Shown here: positions 45,703 through 53,388 of the stretch, one piece after another
Layout of the letters: every line of letters starts with the position of its first letter
Numbering within the stretch: the stretch's first letter is position 1
NCBI GenBank assembly: GCA_018292915.2
Contig: JACVVK020000380.1
Location: forward strand, 363,501-427,500
Reading direction: 5' to 3'
Origin: Batillaria attramentaria
Lineage: Eukaryota > Mollusca > Gastropoda > Batillariidae
Length of the DNA stretch: 64,000 nucleotides
Translations under genes and position numbers: made by a program
Notes under the pieces: model-generated
The model's database searches: none
Told to the model about the DNA's origin: nothing
Seen by the model: only the letters and a program-made list of their open reading frames with translations

Positions 45703-47647
45703 AAAAAGTACTTACAAGAAAGTGAGGAGGGAACGTGCAGGAAGAGGCTTGTGAGATAAGTGAAAAGATGCAAAACTTTGGATAACGAATCAACTTAATT
45801 TTTGCACATCCTGCATCCCGCATCGCAGTTGCTAAGTAAGCCGGCTACTTAGTCAAGCCTTACGCCTACCCAGGAGGTGGCGTAAATTTAGGCCACAGCG
45901 AAGGGCCTAAAATGTGCTAGTCGGAAGCCGTGCAACGGCCGTAAAGATAGTCTACTCATCGGCCGTTCCTACGTCCGAACTAAGGTCTTATACCCAAGCA
46001 GTGCAACCGGCCCCAGAATCTGACGCAGAGGTTTTGTACGCCATTGTGACGCACGGTTTTCAAGACTTGAAAACCGAAAGTGAAACAACACACCTCAGAG
46101 GGTTGCTGGAATGAGAAACAACAGAGAATTATGTGCCCTAGTGCTGTTTTTTTCCGATTCATAAAGCACATGTCGTCTTGTAAACAATGGGTCTGGTCGA
46201 ACCAAGATTTTCGCACTTGGGTCTAACCCTTTGATTTTACAAAACGACCCTCTGAATTTGACAGAGAGGGTCAAAGTGACTTTCAGTTTTGGAAGCTGTA
46301 AGGAACACAGGTTTGGTTCCTTTTCCCCCTTTCAAGTGAAATGTGCGAATACCGCGGTTGCCGGTTACGAAGAGTCGGGTGCTCTCCAGCGCCGGAGACG
46401 CGAACGGTCCTCCTGATGTGGGCTACGCAAGCGATGGCGAGCAACGTGAGCGTTTCGACCGGCGAAGATGTTCGCGATAAAAGTTAAATCAGTGAAAGTT
46501 CCTGAACTGAAAAAAATATCTGAAAGACAGGGGCGTGCGTTTTAGTGGCTACACAAAAGCGCAGCTTATCACTCTAGCCCTTGAAGCAGATCGGCAGTCG
46601 CTTCAACCGAGAGGAAGGCGGTGTAAAGGTCAAGTCGACCTGTGACTTGTGGCTTGCCACTAATTTTTATTCAAGCACTTTGGCTGTTTATCAGTGCGAA
46701 CTGAACTTTTGCTTGGAAATGAAAGTCTTTCTTTCTTGATTTTTGGTTCCATAACCATTGTGTTCAAACAATGTAGGTACCGGGACAGAATTTGTCCGCT
46801 TGCACCCGACGAAATGGCGGCTGCACACACTAGGCCACCGAGACGGGTCGACGTTCTGCCTTCGAATCGCTTTTATCCTCAAATTTCTTGAAACTTTTGA
46901 AGAAAAGGGCTCAAACTGAACGATCTCACCATTAGGTAAGACCATCTCTGGGAATTTCTCCAGCTTATCTGATTTTCTCGAGCCATTGTGGCAGCCGATC
47001 GCAACGCAGTGGTAGTGCGACATCGTGTGTGACTCGAGTAGCCCACATGCCGAGTCTATCAAGCCTAGTCTCGGTCCAAAATCGCGCACGTTCACGCATG
47101 TTCACGCGCTATAACGAGAATCGGCAACCGCGGTATTCCTTCAGTGTCTAGTTCGTAGCTTCACAGTGGTCTTGAGCAGACTTTTACCCTTTTCAGGTTC
47201 ATTACTATTAACCGCTGGGTTTGTTTCAGTTCGTCGATTCCTCAGATCGACCTGCTGGCAGCAAATTCTACATCGACCAGTCCCTAGGTCTCCATCACGT
47301 CCGCCTGCAGCTGCCTAGTGACGTCACCTGCCGCCAGTGCGTTCTGCAATGGACATACAATACCGGTAAGCATGCTACAATCAATAGTACTGGTTCAACG
47401 ACCGGAGCCTAAGAGAAGACAGAGACATTTTATTTTAAGAAAGCTAAGGTGACTGGGACAATAAGGACAATGACAGTAATCTTTATTTTCCAATGGTAAA
47501 AAGTTTTGACAAAAGAACCCCCCAAAAAACCCATGTTCGAACTTGCCGTTGCGAAACTACGAAAATGTGGAAATAAGAGGGAAAAAAATCGAAACACTAC
47601 AGGACTATTAAAGACAAGACGAAAATATAAAGGCATTTCAAACCCAG

Positions 47648-47732
<85 letters not shown>

Positions 47733-47777
47733 GTGGGGTGGGTGTTTGGGAGTTTAACGTCCTTTTCCACCACGTAT

Positions 47778-47860
<83 letters not shown>

Positions 47861-47876
47861 AAAATATTGAAAATAT

Positions 47877-47926
<50 letters not shown>

Positions 47927-48393
47927 CAATATATTTGAGCGGCATGATAATAAACTGTTCCCATGAGCACACAACGTCATGTTAGGAGAGGCGTATATTC
48001 AGCAGATCTGAGTAGCCTTACTCTTGGTCAGATAAATACAGTAAGAGACTGTCTTTGAAGGTAACGAGCGATTTTTAGCGAGTTTGTCGATCCGCGTGTG
48101 ATACAGTCAGTTATGGAAGTGTTTGGCCAAAGAAAGTCACACCTCTCTACTGCTAGAAGCCGCAAAGTCACGAAAATGGTTGCAACGCCCAAAAGGAACT
48201 TCTGTTCATTTGGCAAACAGCGTTTGGCCAACGTTCCTTCAGTTACTCTGCTCCCCAAATCTGGAATTCACTGCCCGTCTCCCTTAGAAGCCTCCCTACT
48301 CTGTCACAGTTCAAGGCACACCTTAAAACCTATCTGTTTCGGCAAGCTTTCCACTAAAATTTTTACCGTATCCTCCTCTGTATCCCACATCCG

Positions 48394-48483
<90 letters not shown>

Positions 48484-48487
48484 GTCG

Positions 48488-48549
<62 letters not shown>

Positions 48550-49621
48550 CGCGCACTGAATGCTCTCTTGGACAGATTTTCTGCGCAATATAAAAACAAT
48601 TTATTATTATTATTAATTCATTAGGAACATAAAGTCGGGGGCGGTCGGTGGTCTAGTGGTTAAGAGACTTGTCACCAATGCGAGAGGTCGGGGGGTTCGA
48701 GTCCCACTCGGGGCAAAGAATTTTTCCTTCTCGTATGCGGCACTGCTCATTCGGGCCGACCGTCGGGGGTACTCTCCGGGTACTCCCCCTCTGCTTTGGA
48801 AATGTTCAGCCCACCAAAGTTGAAAAATAAATGCAATTCTAAATTCCGAAATTTAAATAGCTGAGCTGACTCTTCGCACCACGTGATTGTAATGTGTTGG
48901 TGTCCAGTGTGTGAGAGAATGCTTGTGATTCACGTGAGCGTGCGTGTTGGGTTCTGTTCGCGGCGCGTTGAGCCGATTCATGAAATTGGGTAAAGCGCCT
49001 ATACAATACTCATTATTAAACCTCCTTAACACACACCCCAACCATGCCTCATTTTTCTCTGTGGGCGTCGCAGGCAACAGCTGGGGTTGCGACAACACTG
49101 GATGTGGTATTGGAAAAGGGCCACAGGAGAACTTTGTCAACTGTGTCGACGTCGCCATCAGAGCGGGAGACGGCAGCAACTCCGGGGACCCGACCACCAG
49201 GGCACCAACTCCCACCGCCACCACCACCACGACCAAGAAGCCTCCCGTGACAACTACAACCAAAAAGCCAGCTGCGACGACGACCACCACCACCGCCACC
49301 ACCACCACCACGACCAAGAAACCTCCCGTGGCAACTACAACCAAAAAGCCAGCGACGACGACGACCACCACCACCGCCACCACCACCGCGACGAGACAGA
49401 CCACAGCCACCATGAGGCCAGCGACGATAACGACCAGCAGACCCGCCACAACGACCAGGAGGCCCACAACCACCACGACCAGGAACCCAGATCCTAGGGA
49501 TCCACTGCAGTGCGTTGCGGTCGGGGTCTGGACAAGCACTCCTGGCATGACCCAATGGTGTAATACCGTGTGCAATCACCACCCCCCTTACTGTCCCGCC
49601 TCGCACTGCTCGTGTCAGTAA
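33657..49621 (+). CDS. LPMO-3: secreted AA15 lytic polysaccharide monooxygenase with long Thr/Lys/Pro linker (gene span, 4 exons)
   Basis: Exons 33657-33851, 43540-43791, 47230-47365 and 49074-49621 give 376 residues; intron phases 0, 0, 1 as in its neighbours. Residues 1-30 are the signal peptide. Mature His1 is H31 in [18 protein letters not shown]. The second brace His is H120 (mature 90) in [13 protein letters not shown], and the likely axial Phe is F215 (mature 185) in QENFVNCVD. The linker (224-340) is Thr-rich with repeated TKKP-like units, probably heavily O-glycosylated. The six-Cys module is 341-376. Intron 1 is 9.7 kb and intron 2 is 3.4 kb, both packed with transposon remnants. 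The protein is more diverged from LPMO-1 and LPMO-2 than they are from each other. All family residues are intact, so an active enzyme is expected; substrate is unknown. Confidence 0.93.
33852..36440. other. LPMO-3 intron 1, first part
   Basis: T/G-rich tract with (GTTT)n (33960-34130), C-run (about 34169-34184), (CT)n (34284-34318), a C-run at 35363-35384 and (AAT)n near 35823. No supported gene. Confidence 0.5.
36441..37744. other. LPMO-3 intron 1, (GA)n and a dispersed 3'-end motif
   Basis: (GA)n at 36445-36502, then 'actttatttttcaacggtag' and 'tcatacctgccgttgct', related in inverted form to the hairpin region at 50301-50410. The rest is unassigned. Confidence 0.45.
37745..37860 (-). mobile_element. 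SINE-A fragment, minus strand
   Basis: Reverse tail TTTTACGTCCTTTTCCAACA and body 'aaaacaggccagcacaaata'; the head is missing. Confidence 0.7.
38367..38918. mobile_element. Fold-back element with arms of about 235 bp
   Basis: Left arm 38367-38604 and right arm 38692-38918 are inverted copies: 'gtcgggctaaccgagaccga' recurs reversed near 38898, 'cgagattatttataaattcc' near 38720, and so on. The loop is about 90 bp. No ORF. Target duplication not evident. Confidence 0.85.
38919..39834. other. LPMO-3 intron 1, unassigned
   Basis: Short local duplication ('cttgcctgtagagtgcaa', 'cttgcctgtcagagtgcaa', about 39284-39325). No gene. Confidence 0.4.
39835..39930 (+). mobile_element. SINE-E copy 1 (tRNA-like)
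   Basis: GGTCGGTGGTCTAGTGGTTA and AGGTTCGAGTCCCAC, Pol III A and B boxes. Same sequence at 48636-48740. Reads as a SINE head and not a tRNA gene, because the acceptor stems do not pair and it recurs with flanking sequence. Confidence 0.65.
39931..41548. other. LPMO-3 intron 1, (GA)n and inverted 'cggctaa' sequence
   Basis: (GA)n at 40051-40081 and 41009-41053, and 'accggtgacgcggcta' (40086) matched in reverse near 40972-40987 ('tagccgcgtcaccggt'). The region between (40086-40987) may thus be an element with a 16-bp perfect TIR. No ORF recognised. Confidence 0.45.
40086..40987. mobile_element. Candidate TIR element of about 0.9 kb
   Basis: ACCGGTGACGCGGCTA at 40086 and its exact reverse complement TAGCCGCGTCACCGGT ending at 40987; next to them 'agccgcgaatccgaccggct' and, reversed, 'tcccgattctgaccggctt' also agree partly. 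GA repeats flank both ends. No transposase seen. Confidence 0.5.
41549..42600. mobile_element. TIR element built from GTCCTACGTGTCGATA subrepeats
   Basis: A dense array of 15-16 bp units (TAGTCCTACGTGTCGA, TAGTCCTACGCTGA) fills 41560-42200. The same units occur inverted at 42215-42290 and 42505-42590. Outer ends match in inverted orientation (GGGTGCGTCCC and reversed GGGGCGTCTC, both followed by the first units). CAAGAACAA occurs at 41537-41545 and 42601-42609, a possible 9-bp target duplication. Confidence 0.7.
42601..43539. other. LPMO-3 intron 1, last part
   Basis: A local duplication ('ttagtcgctatttgta', 'gaagmtagatgccggggtg') at about 42907-42975 and 43056-43120, and short 'gaatactaa' repeats before exon 2. 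No gene. Confidence 0.5.
43540..43791 (+). CDS. LPMO-3 exon 2
   Basis: Acceptor TTCCAG|CGTCAGTGG, donor CAG|GTGAGT. 84 codons from [15 protein letters not shown] to ECLDQHVLQ; one codon shorter than in the other genes, in the [13 protein letters not shown] loop. Confidence 0.93.
43835..44302. mobile_element. PIF/Harbinger-like derivative with a MADF relic, in LPMO-3 intron 2
   Basis: TIRs GGGCCCTTGCACACTGGCGT and reversed GGGCCTCGTGCACACTAGCG. Interior rich in GCGCG words, with a MADF-like N-terminus at 44085. The 3-bp flanks (TAA and CGT/GTA) do not match exactly. Confidence 0.7.
44085..44276 (+). pseudogene. MADF-domain protein N-terminal fragment
   Basis: [20 protein letters not shown] then [14 protein letters not shown]; the L-I-D-L-Y-R-x-x-x-x-LYN pattern is the start of a MADF domain. 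The frame then runs into unrelated TIR-proximal sequence, so the domain is cut. Confidence 0.55.
44396..44582. repeat. 32-bp tandem array interrupted by a transposon
   Basis: Six units beginning TTACGCAGAGATTTCAGAAT and ending CTGACGCGTCGC. The array resumes at 46014 (AGAATCTGACGCAGAGG) after the inserted element 44583-46013. Confidence 0.9.
44583..46013. mobile_element. 1.43-kb TIR element with CAG target duplication
   Basis: TIRs GGGCCGGTTGCACTGCTT at both ends; CAG at 44580-44582 and 46014-46016. Boundaries are exact because it splits a 32-bp array. Interior has several short frames, (GT)45 at 45605-45698 and no transposase I can recognise. 3-bp duplication and GGGCC ends suggest PIF/Harbinger. 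Confidence 0.85.
46347..47138. mobile_element. THAP-encoding TIR element in LPMO-3 intron 2
   Basis: GAATACCGCGGTTGCCGGTT at 46347-46366 and its reverse complement with one mismatch at 47119-47138. It encloses the THAP ORF (minus). No target duplication is clear. P-type transposases begin with a THAP domain, so a P-like deletion derivative is one reading. Confidence 0.65.
46691..47023 (-). CDS. THAP zinc-finger protein (110 aa), probably transposon-derived
   Basis: From the ATG at 47023 the frame gives C6-x4-C11, a KFP motif near 23-25, W63, C67-x2-H70-F and a PTLF box (83-86). These are the C2CH zinc ligands, invariant Trp and AVPTLF-type motif of the THAP DNA-binding domain. The spacing C11 to C67 is slightly long for the family. 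After the domain only about 24 residues remain (Lys/Ser-rich) before the stop, so this is a THAP domain alone. An upstream in-frame ATG at 47095 exists, but THAP domains usually sit at the extreme N-terminus. It lies antisense in LPMO-3 intron 2, between 20-bp inverted repeats. Either it is the first exon of a larger gene, or the intact N-terminus of a decayed transposase. Function beyond DNA binding is not inferred. Confidence 0.7.
   Translation of the reverse strand: MSHYHCVAIGCHNGSRKSDKLEKFPEMVLPNGEIVQFEPFSSKVSRNLRIKAIRRQNVDPSRWPSVCSRHFVGCKRTNSVPVPTLFEHNGYGTKNQERKTFISKQKFSSH
47230..47365 (+). CDS. LPMO-3 exon 3
   Basis: Acceptor TGTTTCAG|TTCGTCGATTC, donor CCG|GTAAGC. 45 codons plus one base; [18 protein letters not shown] through [12 protein letters not shown]. 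Confidence 0.92.
47651..47925. repeat. Three (CA)n arrays around a SINE-A tail fragment
   Basis: (CA)n at 47651-47730, 47780-47856 and 47880-47924. Between the first two lies a reverse SINE-A tail (47731-47778, GGAGTTTAACGTCCTTTTCC). Confidence 0.9.
48223..48357 (+). pseudogene. LINE ORF2 C-terminal fragment
   Basis: 45 codons: [20 protein letters not shown], then [20 protein letters not shown], then QAFH and TAA. F-S-x-x-A-P-x-x-WNSLP and SFK-x-x-LKTYLF are hallmarks of the end of CR1/jockey-type LINE proteins. Upstream similarity ('gaagccgcaaagtcacgaaa') recurs inverted near 60945-60985. The 3' end runs into (GT)n and (ATT)n. Confidence 0.75.
48395..48548. repeat. (GT)n microsatellite with one interruption
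   Basis: Two long GT arrays separated by CCGTCGGTCT at about 48481-48490. Confidence 0.95.
48636..48740 (+). mobile_element. SINE-E copy 2 (tRNA-like)
   Basis: GGTCGGTGGTCTAGTGGTTA and GGGGTTCGAGTCCCAC; same family as 39835-39930. Confidence 0.65.
48790..48960. repeat. Dispersed repeat E, uninterrupted copy (inverted)
   Basis: 'ggaaatgttcagcccacc' to 'agctgagctgactcttcgca' and 'gtgagagaatgc'; the inverse of 18600-19090 without the MITE. Confidence 0.7.
49074..49621 (+). CDS. LPMO-3 exon 4
   Basis: Acceptor [35 protein letters not shown] then FVNCVDVAI, the 117-residue Thr/Lys/Pro linker, the module C-x14-WC-x3-C-x6-CP-x2-HC-x-C, and TAA at 49619-49621. Confidence 0.93.
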
Positions 49622-49685
49622 ACATGAGATTAGTGGCGGCAGGCAGACGAGAATGAGCCATGCTAGTCCAGTTCATTTGACTTCA

Positions 49686-49956
49686 GGGCCCGTATGTAAA
49701 ACTCGAGGTTAATTACACCCACGGCTACGGGCCTAACCCAGACTTGGACAAAAGAAATCCCAAAACAAAATTAAATAAGAAAGGAAGCGAAGAAAGAAAG
49801 ACAAAAATCCTTCTATCACGGCATAGGCACCTTGCTGGAATGGACCCGCTTCCTGATTTAAAACAAAAAACAACAGAAAAGTTAACCCTAGAGCTAGTTT
49901 AGTTTGACTCTAACCCAGGGCTAAACTCCCTAACCCCGACTTTTACATGCGGGCCC
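49686..49956. mobile_element. MITE-G copy 4, 65 bp after the LPMO-3 stop
   Basis: GGGCCCGTATGTAAAACTCG and reversed GGGCCCGCATGTAAAAGTCG. Flanks CTTCA and TGAAG extend the symmetry. It would lie in the LPMO-3 3' UTR. Confidence 0.88.
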
Positions 49957-50214
49957 TGAAGGCGTTAGCCTTTCGCTGGGGACAATGACTGGAGCTATGC
50001 AGGCATACTGTCATTCGTTTGCCAACTTTGAATCGTTTGCTTTTATTTATTTTGCTTTTATTGTTATTTTATCCCTCTGTCTTGTCACGCTAAGTGTAAA
50101 ATGTGTCAGCTCTTCAAGGTATATTCATGACGACAGTATTCCACATTGGAATCATCCGTCCCCCTCTCTGTCTCTGTCTCTGTCTGTTGTCTATCTGTCT
50201 GTCTGTCTGTCTCT

Positions 50215-50223
50215 GTTTTTGTC

Positions 50224-50300
<77 letters not shown>
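50215..50300. repeat. (CTGT)n(CT)n microsatellite
   Basis: Further (CT)n arrays at 50428-50500 and 50565-50623, each next to the same 'taaaataaagtt' type end. Confidence 0.9.
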
Positions 50301-50302
<2 letters not shown>

Positions 50303-50370
50303 GTTTTCATACCTGCCGTTGCTAAAAACTAGTTTATTGTAGTTTTTAGCAACGGCAGGTATGAAAACTG
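50301..50370. repeat. Perfect 31-bp inverted repeat (hairpin) in the LPMO-3 3' flank
   Basis: Arms 50301-50331 (CAGTTTTCATACCTGCCGTT...) and 50340-50370 are exact reverse complements with an 8-base loop GTTTATTG. The same 'cctgccgttgct' motif occurs at 36572 and, diverged, 47545 and 50510. Confidence 0.93.
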
Positions 50371-50403
50371 ACTACGTGGCGTCAACTGCCTCTACCGTTG
50401 TAA

Positions 50404-50409
50404 AATAAA
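50404..50409 (+). promoter_or_regulatory. Candidate poly(A) signal of LPMO-3
   Basis: First AATAAA after the LPMO-3 stop (about 785 bp). It may instead belong to the dispersed repeat that ends here. Confidence 0.3.
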
Positions 50410-50426
50410 GTTTCTTTGGTTCATTG

Positions 50427-50503
<77 letters not shown>

Positions 50504-50559
50504 GCAACGGCAGTTCATTCATGTCAAATCACATTCATTTTAAAAATTGTAAAATAAAG

Positions 50560-50626
<67 letters not shown>

Positions 50627-50860
50627 ACAGGTGCGCAAAATCATGCATCCAAAATGCAAACATGTACATATTTATTTCTCGACTGTGATTATATTCGTCT
50701 GCACCATTTCCTTTTGTCCATCACCATGCATCATGCAATCGACAATTTCACAGTTCTAAAAGTCCCTGCTCAATTTAGTTTGTTAATTTACTGTGTTCTC
50801 GGACATGGGTGTTCCTTCCTGTCTTAACATTCTTATGTTTTAATGCTGCATTCAGCATTA

Positions 50861-50862
<2 letters not shown>

Positions 50863-50939
<77 letters not shown>
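50863..50939. repeat. (GT)n microsatellite
   Basis: About 38 units. Confidence 0.95.
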
Positions 50940-50942
<3 letters not shown>

Positions 50943-51165
50943 TAAATGTACAATCGCATTTACGGTTGAGAAACAGATCTGGTTATATGTATGTCATGTA
51001 ATGATATTATCAGGGTATACGTGTGACACAGGGTCTGTGTAAATGATTCTTCTAACGATGTCCGTTGTCCAGGCGAAAATAAACAAACTCACGTATGTAC
51101 AGTTTTGCTTCCGTCTTGTTTTTACAGAAAGCATGCACATGTACACATATCGTCATCAATTACAT

Positions 51166-51402
51166 CATCGTCATCATTCCAGCAAGACTGACACAATGTT
51201 TTCTAAACGTTTCAATTACTAAGGCAAAGGGCAAAGCGAACCAGCTTCTCAGATATTGCGTCTTATTGTAGTTTCGCATCGTCATCATTCCAGCAAGACT
51301 GACACAATGGTTTCTAAACGTTTCAATTACTTAGGCAAAGGGCAAAGCGAACCAGCTTCTCAGATATTGCGTCTTATTGTAGTTTCGCATCGTCATCATT
51401 CC
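51166..51402. repeat. 111-bp tandem repeat, two copies plus a partial third
   Basis: Units start CATCGTCATCATTCCAGCAA at 51166 and 51277; a third begins at 51388. Copies differ at only a few bases, so the duplication is recent. Confidence 0.92.
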
Positions 51403-51776
51403 ATTTTCTATGAGTGTTCTGCATTTGTTCTTGGTGTGTAATCGTTTGTTTTTATGTGGTTGCTTTTTGCTGCCTGTGTATAGTCAGCTGTACCTGTTTT
51501 TAAGTTGTTTCTCTGTAGAGAAACTTTATAGGATGGGGCAGATTTCACTGCGCGTAGCAGCAAGTTTCAGTGATACAAAACAAGACTGTGACGTTTCTTC
51601 AGACAATACATACTTTCACGCACACGGTGACGTAACGAAATCTGCGTCATAGACACCTTACGTGACACTATGCTGCTGCGTTCTTTCTCAGTGATTTGTG
51701 TCGGTAAATACGGCGCTTAGAGCCTTTTGTATGCATGTATAAGCGCCCTATAAAGTCTCCTATGTTAGTTTATGCT

Positions 51777-51807
<31 letters not shown>

Positions 51808-52967
51808 ATGATTATCAATAAAAAAACATATGTGTCAACACCCAGCGACAATAATAAAGTACCTCTGACAATAACCACTCACTCGCAGTAACTGAGTCAC
51901 GTGGAATCGTGGATGACAACGACATGCTTTGATCCGACCGCGACACGGATTTACATGCCATTTTTTTTTAATGATGAATAATTAACTTCATTCAACTTTG
52001 CGTGTTACAGCTTTCAGTAACATGCTGCACGCTGACATGCATTGTCGACCGCTTCCTCTGTTACAATCGAACTCAAAACTTTCGCTCGACACTTTCAACT
52101 CGACACACCCTGGTTTACCAATGGACGACTCCACCCCTGCCAATCAAAAGGGTCGAGCCCTTAGTAATCAGCCAATCGCGTCCCGCTGCATAATGAGCAC
52201 AACACTTGGCAATGTCTGGCAAACTTTTGGTCAGACACGACAACGAGGGAAGCACTGCCTGTCATGTAGTTTGATATGACTGAAACATGAAAAGAAAGCA
52301 GTAAGTCCACTGACGTCGTTTGCGGAAAAAGACCAAATTACGTCAATCTCTTTCATCTGGAAATCCATACAATGACGTCATGGACGTACTGTGTTTTGCC
52401 AATACACGGCAGAGTAAAGGGGCGGGGCTTGCCGAGTGGAGTCGTCTATTGTTCTGCTTGCAGTACCAGCTGGGGTAAATGCAACTAAGCAGCGTGTAAA
52501 AGGTTAAGTTTGAAACATGAAGCCGGGTAGATCACGTTCAACACACTCAATGCAAAAACAGTAACAGTCATGTTCCACGGTTTATATTACACACAGAGCA
52601 GGGGGAAAGAGGGGCATTCGTGGATACTGACTCGTATTTCAGGTGCCTGATTGTGGAAATCCCTCCACACAACATGGGCTGAATTTTTTTATTTTTTTTT
52701 TTTAGCACAGGAACCAGTTTTATTCTCACCAGTGTTTAAATTGTAGAAATTCCTCCACCAGTGCATCAGCAAAACGTCGGCTGATTCTGTGGATGTACTG
52801 TTGGTAGTGTGACTGTGTGGGGGCTGGCTGGTGGCGGGGTAAATCAGTCTTCACAGGGTCACAGCCTGCACATACCTTTTCCACCTTTTGCCACGGAGAA
52901 AGGCCAAAATACCCACGCAAACTCCATTCCGCTCCTTTTTGCCAAACACAAACGGAGACGCTGTCGT
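51403..52967. other. Unassigned intergenic between LPMO-3 and the receptor
   Basis: (GCT)n(GAT)n near 51774-51811; 'cggcgcttagagccttttg' near 51710 resembles other repeat ends. No supported gene. Confidence 0.4.
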
Positions 52968-53384
52968 AGCCTGTACGAGGGATTTGACCCAGGGGTTAAA
53001 GCAGCCGGCGCGGATTCTGATGCACGGGTTCAAATCCCTCCTGGGTAGGAATTTGGTGGGGGGTGGTTCCATTTCAGTCGAGACAAAATCACATGCAGAT
53101 TCGTTTAAAGTGTGTTTTCGCTCTCACGCGAAGCATGAACATCAAGTGCACACGCTGAGAATCCCACGTCCGTCTTTCGAAGATGAGTAGGCTGTGGCCA
53201 GTAGCACTAATTGAAAACAGAAATATTTTCGCATGCACCAGAATATCAGGGTGGCGGTTTGCACATAAAGTAGCGCTAAAAAAACAGCAGGCTATCACTG
53301 CTTCGTCCTCCAGCCCTGCGGCGCCTTGAACGTCTTAGGAGAAACGGATATGTGCGCCGAAAAAATACCAACCCATACCATACA
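52968..53384 (+). mobile_element. SINE-V copy with tRNA-like head, abutting the receptor stop codon
   Basis: Head with CCCAGGGGTTAAAGCAGCC and GGGTTCAAATCCCTCC, the shared SINE-V body, and a short CCATAC tail ending at about 53384. The receptor stop (minus strand) is at 53389-53391, about five bases away. Confidence 0.85.
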
Positions 53385-53388
53385 CAGG

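Noticed and set aside
49049..49606. Minus-strand open frames of 185 and 240 codons across LPMO-3 exon 4
   Set aside because: Shadows of the Thr-rich linker: the reverse of ACC/ACG repeats reads as Gly/Val/Arg without stops. Exon structure and conservation support the plus strand.
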